A stretch of DNA of 64,000 nucleotides from the NCBI GenBank assembly GCA_963835375.1, contig CAWIGB010000011.1:142806-206805 (forward strand), read 5' to 3'. Positions 31,296 through 41,377 of this stretch are shown here, piece after piece (the stretch's first letter is position 1; every line of letters starts with the position of its first letter). A program made the position numbers and the translations under genes. The stretch is from Salinisphaera sp963835375 (GTDB lineage Bacteria > Pseudomonadota > Gammaproteobacteria > Nevskiales > Salinisphaeraceae). The notes under the pieces were generated by a model, which was not told where the DNA came from, made no database searches, and saw nothing but the letters and a program-made list of their open reading frames with translations.

Positions 31296-31867
31296 TGGTC
31301 GATTGCGGCTGGTCTTGCTGTAGTTCGCGGCGTGCGCACTGGCTCGTCTGCGCGCCGCTGCTGTCGCCTGCGCTGCGCGCGCCTCCGCGATCAGGCGCCA
31401 GTTGGCGGCGTCCACGAACGGGTTGTTGCCGGCCACGCTGTTGGATTGCTCGCCATCTGCTCGGCCTGATCGGTCTGGCCCTGGGCCAGGCGTACCGCGG
31501 CCAGCCGCTGATAGATGAACGGGTTGCGCGGCTCCAGGTCGAGCGCGCGTTCAAGCGTGGCCGCAGCCGCGTCCATATGCCCGCCGTTGGCCAGCGTATC
31601 GGCGCTCCCGAGCAGCGAAATCACCGCCGGGCTGCTGGCCTCGGCGGCGGTGCGCGGCGGCATCTTGGCGGCGGTTGCGATTTGCGGCTGGCGACCGCTG
31701 TTCGACGGCGTCTGTGTCGGCTTGTCCCTGTTGGGGGCGGCGGCGCTCGCGACGGTTGCGCCTGCGCCGGCGCTGCCCGGCGGCCGGGAAATGCCGCGCT
31801 GGGTGGGTGGCACAGCCGGCAACGAGGATAGGCGACGAGCGCGAGAATCGTTGTGTCTTATGATCAT
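31292..31867 (-). CDS. TPR lipoprotein (frame breaks)
   Basis: About 190 residues. From ATG 31867, another frame gives ILVAGCATHPA, a plausible lipobox, so the product is probably an outer-membrane or periplasmic lipoprotein. The second half has tetratricopeptide-like helices: SSPAVISLLGSADTLANGG, AAAATLERALDLEPRNPFIY, AAVRLAQGQTDQAEQMA. Small TPR lipoproteins lie downstream of PBP1b genes in several gammaproteobacteria, and a link to cell-wall synthesis is likely (inference). The start overlaps the mrcB stop by ATGA, and a stop overlapping the dinG start is available at 31292. Confidence 0.6.
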
Positions 31868-34266
31868 CGAAAAGATGTTGGATCCAGTTGCCCTTTCCTG
31901 TCTTGTTGCTGCTGCTCGCTGCTGCTGCTGATGGCGCGGGTTCTGGCCCATGATATCGCTATCGCAGGCGGAGAGCCCCTCCGGCACATAGCCCCGGATA
32001 AACGGAACCTCCACCGCGTTGCCGCAACTCTGCCCTGGCGTACATTGGTCCGGATTCGGCCCCCGCCCCTATTGCCGGCCGGATCGAAACCATGCGCAGC
32101 GGAACCTCGACCACGTCTTCCGGCGGCGTATTCTCGAGCCCGCGCGCGTCGATGTCGCCCATGATGCGCGTCCACAACTGCAGCGCGCCGGTGGCGCCGG
32201 TCAGATGCGCGGACTTGTCGTCGTCGCGGCCGACCCAGACCACGCCAGCCGATTGGCGCAAAGCCGGCGAACCAGCTATCGCGCAGATTGTTAGTGGTAC
32301 CGGTCTTGCCGGCCAGGTTCGGATGTTCGGAAACGTTGTACATGGCGCGCCGGTGCCGTGCCGCGCGACCCGCTCCATCATCCAGTGGGTCAAGATACAC
32401 CGGCGCTTCATCGACCACGTGGTGGAGCTTGAGCGGATAACGGTTCAGCGGTTTGCCCTTGCGCGTGGTCACATCGCGAATCGCCAGCAGCGGCGTGTAA
32501 TAGCCACCCGCGGCCAGGGTATTGTAGATCTGGGCCACCTGAAACGGCGCCATGTCGACCGCGCCCAGCGCCAGCGACGGCACCGCCAGCGGATCGCCCG
32601 GTAACCGAGCTTCTTGAGCGTCTCGATCACGTTCGGGATGCCCACCGACAGCGCCAGCCGGGAACTGGCCAGGTTATAGCTATGCTCCAGCGCGTAGTAC
32701 AGCGGCACGTCGTTGCCATGGCTGTGAGTGGGAGTAGTTCTGCGGCCGCCAGGTCTTGCCATTGGGCAGCTTGACCGCCAGCGGACGAGTCGTCGAGCGG
32801 GGTGATGACGTTGTACTTCGACGGCTGCGACAGCGCGGTCAGATAAACCACCGGCTTCACCAGCGAGCCGATCGGGCGGCGTGCGTCCAGGGCCCGGTTG
32901 AAGCCGGCATAGCCTGGTTGCGGCCGCCCACGAGTGCCAGTACACGCCCGCCTTCGACACTGGTGACCACCGCGGCGGATTGCAGGCTGTCGGCCTTGAT
33001 CCGCCGTGGCTTTCTCGATATCGGCCAGGCCCTTGTTCACGCGCTGCTCGGCGGCCGCCTGTACGGTCGGATCGAGGGTGGTGAAGATGCGCAGCCCGTC
33101 CTCGGTGAGATCCTCGTCCTTGTACTGACCGTGCAGCTGGCGGCGCACCAGATCGATGAAGGCGGGATACTGACTGGTGCTGCGCACCGAGCGGCCGTCA
33201 CGCCGAGCGGCGCTCTTGGCCGCCTTCCAGCCTTTGTCTTCGAGAAAGCCGGCGTTATGGAACATGTCGAGCACGAGGTTGCGCCGCGTCATGGCGCGCT
33301 TGGGATGACGACGCGGATCATAGTAGCTGGGGCCCTTGACCATGGCCACCAGCAGCGCGATCTCCTGCGGCTGCAGTTCCTCCAGCGGTTCTGGAAATAG
33401 AAATAGCTGGCCAGGCCGAAGCCGTGGATGGCACGGCCGCCGTCCTGACCGAGATAGACCTCGTTGAGGTAGGCCTGGAGGATCTCGGGCTTGGAGTAAT
33501 GCGCATCCAGCAGAATCGCCATCAGCGCTTCCTTGGCCTTGCGCGCCAGGGTCTGCCGATTGTTCAGATAAAAGTTCTTGACCAGCTGCTGGGTGATCGT
33601 CGAGCCGCCCTGCACCACGTGACCGGCGCGCAGGTCGGCGACCGCCGCGCGCAGGATGGACTTGGGCGACACGCCCCAGTTGTCATGAAGTCGCGGTCCT
33701 CGACCGTGATCAGCCCGGCCGGCAGCATCGGCGGCACCTCGCCGAGCTTGACCAGGATCCGGTCCTCGCCCTTGGCCGGATAGATGCTGCCGATCATCAG
33801 CGGATCGAGGCGGATCAGGGCCGGATCGCCCTGATCATCCGTGGCCTGGAGCGACGCCACGCCGCCCCCGTTGAAGCCGAGCCGTACCTCGCGCTCCTGC
33901 TGGTGCCGTCCCAGAAATTGAACGGGCGCGTATGGATGGCAGGCGTGCGCCGCGGCCTGAAGGTGCCGGGCTTGTCGATCGACTGCTGCGCGATAGCCTT
34001 GACGCTGCAGGCGCGCGACGATCTCGTCGCGCGACAGGCCGAGCCCGGCATAGAGCTCGAGCGGTGCCGCATATACCTTGGCGGGCAGGGTCCAGCGGGT
34101 GCCCTCGAATTGGTCGCGCACCTCGCGGTCGAGGTACACCGCATAGCGCCAGCCGCGAGCCGCACCGATACAGCAAGCAGAAAGACTAGGGCAGCAGGCG
34201 CCGAAACCAACCGCGCGGCTGACCACGCCGGGCCTTCGACGTTTGGGTTTACGCGTTGCTCGCCAA
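31864..34266 (-). CDS. mrcB: Penicillin-binding protein 1B (many frame breaks)
   Basis: Bifunctional peptidoglycan synthase of about 800 residues. An Arg/Lys-rich N-terminus (RKPKRRRPG) and TM segment lead to a UB2H-like region, then the GT51 glycosyltransferase (VVQGGSTITQQLVKNFYL, AYLNEVYLGQDGGRAIHGFG). The transpeptidase follows, with its active-site motifs GSLVKP (SxxK), EHSYNLASS (SxN) and LAGKTGTTNNLRDSWFAG (KTG). The tail is Gln-rich, with CAG-type codon repeats near 31905-31930. At least eight frame breaks occur, all preserving domain order. No ATG fits the reconstructed N-terminus, so the start is approximate (TTG near 34266). First gene of the operon that includes dinG and tsaB. Confidence 0.88.
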
Positions 34267-34588
34267 CGCAGCTATCCGCGCCGGAGGGCGCTGATCTTAA
34301 CAAAGCTAAAGCCATGGCGTTGCGCCGGGCGCGATGGTCGGGGCGCTCGGGCATGTCGCCGTCGGCGAGTCGTGCCAAGCGCGTTTCCGGCAGGGCGGCG
34401 TCTTGCGCGCCGCGCGTCATACGGAGCACGCGTCCTGATACGCTGGATTACCGCGACGGCGCTGGGCAGCCGGCGGGCGCAAAGCACCGGCGGCGCTGCA
34501 AGTCTGGACCGGGGCACGCCGCTATCGGCGACTCGCTCACTTGCCGGAGACGATTTGCGTCTCGACGGCGGCGGTCGCGCCAACGGCA
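34267..34588. other. Intergenic region between mrcB and phoU
   Basis: About 320 bp. Upstream of mrcB on the minus strand it must hold that gene's promoter; AT-richer sequence near 34293-34312 is a candidate site. I see no gene, terminator with a T-run, or PHO box here. Confidence 0.4.
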
Positions 34589-35324
34589 TCAGGCGATTGC
34601 GAGCTGCGCTGCCTGGCTCACTTCCTCCTCCAACGCTTCCAGGCCGAGATGGCGCACGTCCTTGCCTTCGACGAAATAGACCACGTATTCGCCGATATTG
34701 GTGGAGTGATCGCCGATGCGCTCCAGCGCCTTGACCGCCCACAGGACATCCAGCATGTGCCGGATCGTGCGCGGGTCCTCCATCATGTAGGTGATGCACT
34801 GGCGCATCACGCCTTCGTATTCGCGGTCGACCTCGGCGTCGCCTGGGCCACGCGCAGCGCGGCTCGGCGTCCAGGCGCGCGAAGGCGTCGAGGGCGTCGT
34901 GCACCATCTCGCGCACGTGCCGGCCGAGATTTCGATCTGGCGAAAGGCACTCTCGGGCCGGTCGTGGCCCGCGAGCTGCGATGGCCATGCGCCCGATCTT
35001 CTCGGCCTCGTCGCCGATGCGCTCGAGGTCGGTGATGGTCTTGATGATCGCGATCATCAGCCGCAGATCGCCGGCCTGGGGCTGGCGCCGCGCCAGGATG
35101 CGGGTGCACTCCTCGTCGATCGTCGACCTCCATGGCGTTGACCTTGTAGTCGCTGCGCACCACGTCCTCGCCGAGCCCGCTGTCGCCCTCGATCAGCGCG
35201 CGGACGCGCGTCGGCGATCTGCTGCTCGACCAGACCGCCCATGGTGAGCACGCGCTCGCGGACGTCTTCCAGGTCGGCGTCGAACTGCTTGGAAGTGTGT
35301 TTTTCCAGGCCGACCTTATTCCAT
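34589..35324 (-). CDS. phoU: Phosphate-signalling protein PhoU (frame breaks)
   Basis: Helical regulator that connects the Pst transporter to the PhoR kinase. About 245 residues. From ATG 35324, removal of one base in ATGGAATAAG restores the start VGLEKHTSKQFDADLEDVRERV, followed by LTMGGLVEQQIADA and, near the end, MMRQCITYMMEDPRTIRHML and ALERIGDHSTNIGEYVVY (the conserved PhoU metal-site repeat). Breaks also lie near 35210, 35120, 34930 and 34845. It is the last gene of the pstSCAB-phoU set, 28 bp after pstB. Confidence 0.9.
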
Positions 35325-35352
35325 GATGCCTGTCGCTGTTACCCGTCCTTCC

Positions 35353-36277
35353 TCAGCCGTAGCGGCCGGTGATGTAGTCCTCGGTCTTCTTCTCGCGCGG
35401 GTTGGTGAACAGCGTGTCGGTATCCGCGAACTCGACGATGTCGCCCAGATGGAAGAACGCCGTGTAACCGGCCACGCGCGCCGCCTGCTGCATATTGTGG
35501 GTCACGATCACGATCGTGTAGTCCTCCTTCAACTCGTCGATCAGCTCCTCGATCTTCGCGGTGGCGACCGGGTCCAGCGCCGAGGCGGGCTCGTCCAGCA
35601 GCAGCACGTCGGGCTCACCGCGATGGCGCGCGCGATGCACAGGCGCTGCTGCTGACCGCCGGAAAGGGCGCAGCCCTGGCACTGCAGATTATCCTTGACC
35701 TCGTCCCAAAGGCGGCGCTTGCCAGCGACTATTCGACCGGTCGTCCATCTCGGTGCGCTGCGACTTGCCCGTAGAGTCTACGCCGAAGGCAATGTTGTCG
35801 TAGATGCTCATCGGGAACGGCGTCGGCTTCTGGAACACCATGCCGATCTTCGAGCGCAGCACATTGAGGTCCACGCTCTTTTCGAGCAATTCTGCCGTCG
35901 AGCAGGATCTCGCCGGGCCTTGTGCCGGGATAGAGCTCGTAGATCCGGTTGAAGCTGCGCAGCAGCGTGGATTTGCCACAGCCGGAGGGCCGATAAACGC
36001 GGTGACCTCTTTTTCGACGATCTCCATGTTGATGTTCTTCAGCGCCTGGAAGTCGCCGTAGTAGAAATTCAGATCGCGTACCGCGATCTTGCAGGGTCCG
36101 GCCTTGGCGGTCACGCCCGCGATTTTCGGGGATGCACGGACACACTTGCGCTGCCGGCTCGCCGGACGCGCCGGACCCTCGAGAGCTGGGCGGCTCGCTA
36201 TCGTCGTCTGTGCTTGCGTGCCCTCTCGTAGCAGTCGAGCCGAGGAAAGTCGAATCGGTGGTCGTCGTACTAGCCAT
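35353..36277 (-). CDS. pstB: Phosphate ABC transporter ATPase PstB (frame breaks)
   Basis: ATP-binding subunit of the high-affinity phosphate importer. Recognised parts: VRDLNFYYGDFQALKNINM, Walker A SGCGKSTLLRSFNRI, IGMVFQKPTPFPMSIYDNIAFG (Q-loop), Walker B LLLDEPASALDPVAT and the H-loop IVIVTHNMQQAARVAGYTAFF. The end reads KKTEDYITGRYG. The N-terminus from ATG 36277 carries about 65 extra Ser/Thr-rich residues (MASTTTTDSTFLGS), longer than usual. Breaks lie near 36000, 35890, 35730 and 35690. The start overlaps the pstA end by eight bases. Confidence 0.93.
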
Positions 36278-37129
36278 GGATTTTCTCCGACGTGCCCGGC
36301 CGCAGAAGAATCCGTGCCAGGATATTGAGTCCAAGAATTGCGAATGTAATCAGGAAGGCGCCGACCCATGCCAGATGGTGCCAGTCCGCGTAAGGGCTGA
36401 GCGCGTACTGGAAGATCACCATCGGCAGATTGGCGATCGGCGATAGAAGATCGTGACTGGAGAAACTGATTGTTGAGCGCAGTGAACAGCAGCGGCGCGG
36501 TCTCGCCGCTGATCCGCGCAACGCCCAGAATGATGCCGGTGACGATGCCGGATATCGCCGCACGATAGACAATCCGGGTAATAACCTTCCAGCGCGGGAT
36601 ACCCAGTGCCGAGGCAGCCTCGCGCATCTGATCGGAAACCAGCCGCATCATGTTCTCTGAAATCCGCAGGGTCAGCGGGATGACGATCAGCGCCAGCGCC
36701 AGGCCACCGGCAAGCGCCGAAAAATTCCCCATCGGCACGACCACGAGCTGATAGATGAACAGTCCGAGAATGATCGAGGGGGCCGACAGCAGGACATCGT
36801 TGAAGAAACGCACGACCGAAGCGGTCTTCGCTGCCACGACCGTACTCGGCCAGATAGGTACCGGCAAAGCACCCCGATCGGCGCCCCCAGACCAGGGTGC
36901 CGATCGCCGTTACGATCAGGCTGCCGGTGATTGCATTCGACAGCCCGCCGGCATCCCCCGGCGCGGGCGTAGGCTGGGTGAATACGGCAAGGCTCAGGTA
37001 TTTGCACACCGTTGGCACACAGCGTCCACAACAGCCAGCCCAGCCAGAACAGTCCGAAACAGGGTCGCGATCACGGATGCCGTGAGATTGAAATAGTTGA
37101 CTAAGTTTGCGACGGGTATAGATTTGCAT
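36270..37129 (-). CDS. pstA: Phosphate ABC transporter permease PstA (frame breaks)
   Basis: Inner-membrane permease subunit, about 286 residues. Clear segments are FFNDVLLSAPSIILGLFIYQLVV, the EAA-loop region MREAASALGIPRWKVITRIV, ISGIVTGIILGVARISGETAPLLFTAL and, at the end, AWVGAFLITFAILGLNILARILL. ATG 37129 (MQIYTRRKL) is the likely start. The N-terminal part is broken near 37100, 37020, 36920 and 36850, and again near 36460. Its 3' end overlaps pstB. Confidence 0.9.
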
Positions 37130-37160
37130 GGTGCTGGCCCCTACCTGCCTTCCTGGGCAC

Positions 37161-38125
37161 TCAGACAGCATCAGCAACAGCCGGGCGAGCGTGAGTACGA
37201 TCAGGGTGATGACGAACAGCACCAGGCCGAGCGCGATCAGGGCCGAGGTATACATTCCGCCGGACGCCTCGGTGAACTCGTTGGCCAGGGTCGCGGCGAT
37301 GCTGTTGCCGGGATAGAACGGCGCCATTGGGATGCTGTGCGAGTTGCCGATGACAAACGTCACGGCCATGGTCTCGCCCAGCGCGCGTCCCAGCCCGAGC
37401 ATGATGCCGCCGATCACGCCGGTCTTGGTGAACGGGAGAATGACGCTGCGTATCACTTCCCAGGTGGTCGCACCCAGTGCATAGGAGGATTCCTTTAGCA
37501 CCGGCGGCACGACTTCGAAGGTGTCGCGCATTACAGCGGTAATGAACGGGATCACCATGATGGCGAGCACCAGGCCGGCAGTGAACACGCCGATGCCGAT
37601 CGGCGGGCCGGAAAACAGATAGCCGAGAATCGGCAGATCGCCGAACATGCTGTTGAGCGCGGGCTGCACGTAGTCCGACAGGAACGGCGCGAACACGAAC
37701 AGCCCCCACATGCCGTAGATGATGCTCGGGATCGCCGCCAGCAACTCGATCGCCGTGCTGATCGGCCGCCGCAACCAGACCGGCGAAAGTTCGGTGACGA
37801 ACAGCGCGATGCCAAAGCTCACCGGCACCGCAATCACCATCGCCAGCGCCGAACTGACCAGCGTGCCGAAGATCGCCACCAGCGCACCGTAATCGTCGGT
37901 GACGGGATTCCATTGACTGCTAGTCAGAAACCCGAAGCCGAACTTGGTGAGCGCCGGCCAGGCACCGATCAGCAACGATACGGCGATGCCCGCAATCAAC
38001 CCGAGCACGATCAACGCCGAGGTGGCGGTGACGCCGTGGAACAGCCGATCGCCGAACGCGCCGACCGCGCGTCGCTTGGAAGCGAGCGCGGGCGGGTGTC
38101 CGGGTTGGGCGGTCATATCACTCAC
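37161..38125 (-). CDS. pstC: Phosphate ABC transporter permease PstC
   Basis: Permease subunit of about 320 residues with six hydrophobic segments. Typical PstC sequences include AIELLAAIPSIIYGMWGLFVFAPF, KESSYALGATTWEVIRSVILPF (EAA loop) and GLGRALGETMAVTFVIGNSH. Most of the gene is in one frame from GTG 38125 (or ATG 38116). Near the end, LARLLLMLS reads on without a stop into pstA, so a one-base error near 37165 probably hides the true stop (37161 in the adjacent frame). It lies after the pstS terminator. Confidence 0.92.
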
Positions 38126-38185
38126 TGTCGATCTCCGTCAGGCGAGTCAGCCGTTTTCCTGGCGCGTCGTCGAACCACGCGCGAA

Positions 38186-38216
38186 GAAAACGGCCGACCC
38201 ATAACATGGGTCGGCC
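38186..38216 (-). terminator. Intrinsic terminator between pstS and pstC
   Basis: On the minus strand a perfect 12-bp stem CGGCCGACCCAT/ATGGGTCGGCCG with a three-base loop (38190-38216) is followed by TTTTC. It would stop most transcripts after pstS and let some read into pstCAB-phoU, giving excess periplasmic binding protein over transporter. Confidence 0.88.
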
Positions 38217-38221
38217 GCTTG

Positions 38222-38255
38222 ATCCGGTTCGCCCCACGGGCGCAGCGAACCGGAT
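38222..38255 (-). repeat. Stabilising hairpin after pstS
   Basis: Perfect 11-bp inverted repeat ATCCGGTTCGC (38222-38232) and GCGAACCGGAT (38245-38255), 12-base loop, starting 11 bases after the pstS stop and just before the terminator. It is probably a 3' stem protecting the pstS message. Confidence 0.6.
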
Positions 38256-38266
38256 ACACAGAGGGC

Positions 38267-39320
38267 TTACTGCTTCGCCGGCCAGAGCGGCTGGCCGTTG
38301 TCGCCCTTGATCTCGCTGTGCCATTTGTCACGAACCAGCTTCACGGCGCTGTCCGGCATCGGCACGTAATCAAGCTTGGAAGCCATCTGGTCGCCGTTCT
38401 CGTAGGCCCAGTTGAAGAACTTCAACACGGCCTGCGAGGTTTCCGGGTGCTCGGGCTTCTTGTACATCAGGATGTAGGTCGCGGCGGTGATCGGCCAGCT
38501 CTTGTCGCCCGGCTGATCAGTCAGCACCACATAGAAGCCCGGCGCATCCGCCCAGTCGGCGTTGGCGGCCGCCGCCTGGAAGTTCGCCGCGGTCGGCTGC
38601 ACATAGTTGCCGGCCTTGTTCTTCAGGGAGACGTAAGTCATCTTGTTCTGAAGCGCATAGGCATACTCGACATAACCGATCGAGTTCTTGATGCGGTTCA
38701 CGTACGAAGCCACACCCTGGTTGCCCTTGCCGCCGACGCCGGTCGGCCACGCGACGGCCTTGGCATGGCCCGGGCCGTTGGCCCACATCGTCGCTGACCT
38801 TGGTCAGGTAGCTGGTGAAGTTCCAGGTGGTACCGGAGCCGTCCGAACGATGCACGACGGTGATGTCGGCGTCCGGCAGCTTCATGTTCGGGTTGAGCTT
38901 CTTGATCGCCGGATCATTCCACTTGGTGATCTTGCCGGCGTAGATCTCGGCCAGCGTCTTGCCGTCGAGACGCAGCTTGCCCGGCTGAATGCCCTTGAGA
39001 TGTACGACCGGTACAACGCCGCCCATGACCATCGGGAACTGCAGCAGGCCGTACTTGTTCAGCTCATCTTCTTTCAGCGGCGCATCCGACGCACCGAAAT
39101 CGACGGTCTTGGCTTCGATCTGCTTGATACCGCCACCGGAGCCGATGGCCTGGTAGTTGAACTGCACGCCGGTCTTCTTCTGGTAGGCCTGCGCCCACTT
39201 CGAATACACCGGGTACGGGAACGTCGCGCCAGCGCCGTTGATCTGGTTCACGGCTGCACCGGCCGACCCCCAGATCGACAGCGCCGCAACGGCTGTGATC
39301 AACGTCTTGCTGAAATTCAC
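38267..39320 (-). CDS. pstS: Periplasmic phosphate-binding protein PstS (one frame break)
   Basis: About 350 residues. The GTG start at 39320 has an AGGAG site and gives a signal peptide (FSKTLITAVAALSIWGSAGAA), followed by INGAGATFPYPVYSKWAQAY, the family's N-terminal phosphate loop. Other ligand motifs are GSGGGIKQIEAKTVDFGASDAPL and VVHRSDGSGTTWNFTSYL. The frame breaks near 38785: ...LTKVSDD continues as MWANGPGHAKAVAWPTGVGGKGN. The end is DNGQPLWPAKQ. It has its own PHO-box promoter and a terminator, typical of strongly expressed pstS. Confidence 0.95.
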
Positions 39321-39386
39321 TCGCAATTCTCCTTTCTCGTGCATGGCGTAACAGGCGGTTCGCGGTCGAACCCTGCCGGAGCGCTC

Positions 39387-39420
39387 ACGATAGTCCCGAA
39401 TTATGACACTCATGTGACAG
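39387..39420 (-). promoter_or_regulatory. PHO box and -10 element of pstS
   Basis: Minus strand: CTGTCAC-ATGA-GTGTCAT (39403-39420), the 7-4-7 direct repeat of PhoB sites. It is followed by a 10-base spacer and the -10 element TATCGT (39387-39392). Transcription should start near 39380, about 60 nt before the pstS GTG. Confidence 0.9.
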
Positions 39421-39455
39421 ATGATGTAGTGCGGCCCCGGCGCCGGCACGGCCCG

Positions 39456-39484
39456 AAAAAGCAGAGCCCGGGCAAGCCGGGCTC
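39456..39484 (-). terminator. Intrinsic terminator upstream of the pstS promoter
   Basis: Minus strand: stem GAGCCCGG/CCGGGCTC (39464-39484) with a five-base loop, then TGCTTTTTC. No annotated gene ends here: the lipoprotein gene further upstream has its own terminator at 39723-39748. This suggests a separate transcript between the two terminators. Confidence 0.8.
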
Positions 39485-39614
39485 AAATGAGAGTCATCTG
39501 TGGGAAAGCCGTGCCGCGAACCGCGTTGTTACCGGCAGGGGCGGGGCCGGCGCCATCAGCCTTCCCGCTATCCGGCGGGAGCCGTTGGGAAAAGCCACGG
39601 GGAGAACGCGGCTC
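39456..39614 (-). ncRNA. Candidate PhoB-controlled small RNA
   Basis: Predicted transcript of about 160 nt on the minus strand. It is bounded by a PHO-box promoter (39622-39655) and an intrinsic terminator (39456-39484), in a gene-free stretch just upstream of the pstS promoter. It contains an internal hairpin built on CCCGC/GCGGG near 39563-39580. A 20-codon frame with a GGGAAGG site is possible (39494-39556, starting MAPAPPLPV and rich in Pro/Ala/Arg). The RNA could therefore be a regulatory RNA, encode a micropeptide, or be only a decoy leader insulating pstS. No homology was recognised. Confidence 0.5.
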
Positions 39615-39621
39615 GAAAGCT

Positions 39622-39655
39622 ATTATCGACGAACGCAATGACGCTTTGATGACAC
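39622..39655 (-). promoter_or_regulatory. PHO box and -10 element with no annotated gene downstream
   Basis: Minus strand: GTGTCAT-CAAA-GCGTCAT (39638-39655), a 7-4-7 repeat. A 10-base spacer and a near-consensus -10 GATAAT (39622-39627) follow. The geometry is identical to the pstS promoter 235 bp downstream. The predicted start of transcription is about 39614. Confidence 0.75.
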
Positions 39656-39722
39656 CCCCGAGAGCGGCTTTCCGAACGCCAGTGCGACCGCCGGCGTGCG
39701 CCCCGCGCCGCGAACGGCTATC

Positions 39723-39748
39723 AAAAAACCCCGGCGCAAAGGCCGGGG
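39723..39748 (-). terminator. Intrinsic terminator after the small lipoprotein gene
   Basis: Minus strand: stem CCCCGGC/GCCGGGG (39729-39748) with a six-base loop followed by TTTTTT. It ends the porin-lipoprotein transcript. Confidence 0.88.
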
Positions 39749-39784
39749 TCGAACGGTCGCGGCGAAACGTATGGCGCTGATCGA

Positions 39785-40222
39785 CTACTGCGCCTTTTGC
39801 TTCTGCCACTGCTTGTATTCCTGCCACTCCTTCCAGTCGTGGAACCGCTGTTTCGCCGGCGAGTCCGCGGGCAACTGCCGGAAATGCTTGTACGCCTGGA
39901 ATTGCCGGAAGTCCTGTTGCGAACCCGAGGCCTGGCCGCCCGTGCTCGCTGGCCGGGTGGAAGTCGTGGCACTGGCCTGCGCGCTGCGATTCCGCACCGA
40001 CCCGAAGACCGACTTGTCCGGGTGCTTGTCGGAGTACAGCAGCGTGCCGCCACCGTTGGACTTGTCGTAATGATCCCCGCTGAGCAGACCCGGCCCGCTG
40101 GCCGTGTCTCTTTCACCCGGCAGGTTGTCGTAGTCGACCTGCTTGCCGTGGGGCATGCCGGATGCACATCCGGCCAACCCCAGCAGCATCACAAGGCCCG
40201 TAATGGCGTAGGTGGATTGCAT
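39785..40222 (-). CDS. Small lipoprotein of unknown function
   Basis: A 145-residue protein with a lipoprotein signal (ITGLVMLLGLAGC, lipobox LAGC). The mature part is low-complexity and hydrophilic: DKSNGGGTLLYSDKHPDKS, a Ser/Thr/Gln stretch, then a Lys/Trp/Gln-rich helical tail (WKEWQEYKQWQKQKAQ). I do not recognise a family. The start lies seven bases after the porin stop, so it is probably cotranscribed with the porin under phosphate control and may be an envelope partner of it (inference). Confidence 0.75.
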   Translation of the reverse strand: MQSTYAITGLVMLLGLAGCASGMPHGKQVDYDNLPGERDTASGPGLLSGDHYDKSNGGGTLLYSDKHPDKSVFGSVRNRSAQASATTSTRPASTGGQASGSQQDFRQFQAYKHFRQLPADSPAKQRFHDWKEWQEYKQWQKQKAQ

Positions 40223-40229
40223 TGATTTC

Positions 40230-41371
40230 CTAGAAGAACTTCAGACGGACACCGGCGAACACGACGTTCATGTTTTTGGCATTGAACGAACTGCCGTCGC
40301 TGTTGACAAGGTTGTCGCCGGTCAGGTGGTGGTAGGAAGCGTACATGTTGACCGACTTCAGCAGATCTAGCGATATGCCACGCCGTAGTTGCGAACCGTA
40401 CTGTTGCTGCTCTGCAGGTCATCCGTCTGGCCGAAGAAGGCCTGGACATGGTTCTTGCCGGCAATGTAGCCAATACCGCCCGAGTAGCTCTGGGCGTAGT
40501 CGGCGTTGACGCCGTCGACATAGGTCGTGTCGTGATAATTCCGGCGCTTGTACTGGGCGAAGAAGTTCAGGCCGGAGGGAAACAGCATCGACGCGGAACC
40601 GCCGAACTCATGGAAATATTGATTATTGCTGACGTGGCCGGCCTGGTCGATCGTCTTCTTCTGATTGCCGCTATCGACGTAGTCGAGCGCCGCCTCAACC
40701 TTCACGCCATCGTCGAACTCATGGGCGTAACGCGGCGCCAGCTCGATCGCCTGGCCCTGATCATAGCTTACCGACAGCGTGGCGCCGCTGAAGCTCGGCG
40801 TGTCATATCGAACCGTATTCTGGCGCGACAACGCGTCGAAGTTGCTGTAGCCGTCGCCCAGCGTCGGGCCAGCGTTGCCCGCGCCATCGACGAAGCTCAG
40901 CCCGCCGAAGTAGTCGCCGACGACCGAACCGCCGCCGAGGTCGGTCAGACCCGACAGATCCACCTTCGAAGTGCTGTTGGCGGCACCATCGGTCTTGCCG
41001 AAGGTCAGCTTGCCGAAGTTGCCTTCAAAGAATACGTTCGCCTGACGGTTGTCGGTCGAGGTGCCGGTCGCGCCTTTATTGATGTCGTAGGTACCGGACT
41101 TGTTCACGAACAAGCCGATCTCATAGTCGAAACCGACCTTCAGGTTGGGATTGACGTCCTGGCTGCCCTTGAACGCGAAACGGGTCGGTGAAGAGCCGTT
41201 GTCCACCAGGCCGGCATCCGTGGACTTGCCGTTGTCGGCAGCGATGACCGCACGGTTTACCTGACCCGATATCTTGAAATCGAAGGCATGCGCGGCTGGT
41301 GCCACCCCAAAAACGGTTGCCATGGAAACAAAACCGGTTGCCATACCTGCGTATTGGGCCTTGATCGACAT
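40230..41371 (-). CDS. Outer-membrane porin, gram-negative general-porin type (one frame break)
   Basis: About 380 residues. Signal peptide ending in GVAPAAHA, then repeated amphipathic beta-strands (FKISGQVNRAVIAADNG, RFAFKGSQDVNPNLKVGFDYEIG, NVFFEGNFGKLTFGKTDG) and the final strand VVFAGVRLKFF with a C-terminal Phe, all typical of trimeric porins. The frame breaks near 40368: VRNYGVAYR meets a stop, but one base shift continues SLDLLKSVNMYASYHHLTGDN. ATG 41371 has an AGGGAG site; an in-frame ATG at 41470 would put 33 residues before the signal peptide and is unlikely. Its position between pstS and phoR suggests a role in phosphate uptake. Confidence 0.9.
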
Positions 41372-41377
41372 TAAATT

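Noticed and set aside
39483..39827. 114-codon minus-strand frame between the lipoprotein and pstS
   Set aside because: It runs through an intrinsic terminator and the lipoprotein gene's end, with no ribosome-binding site or family match.
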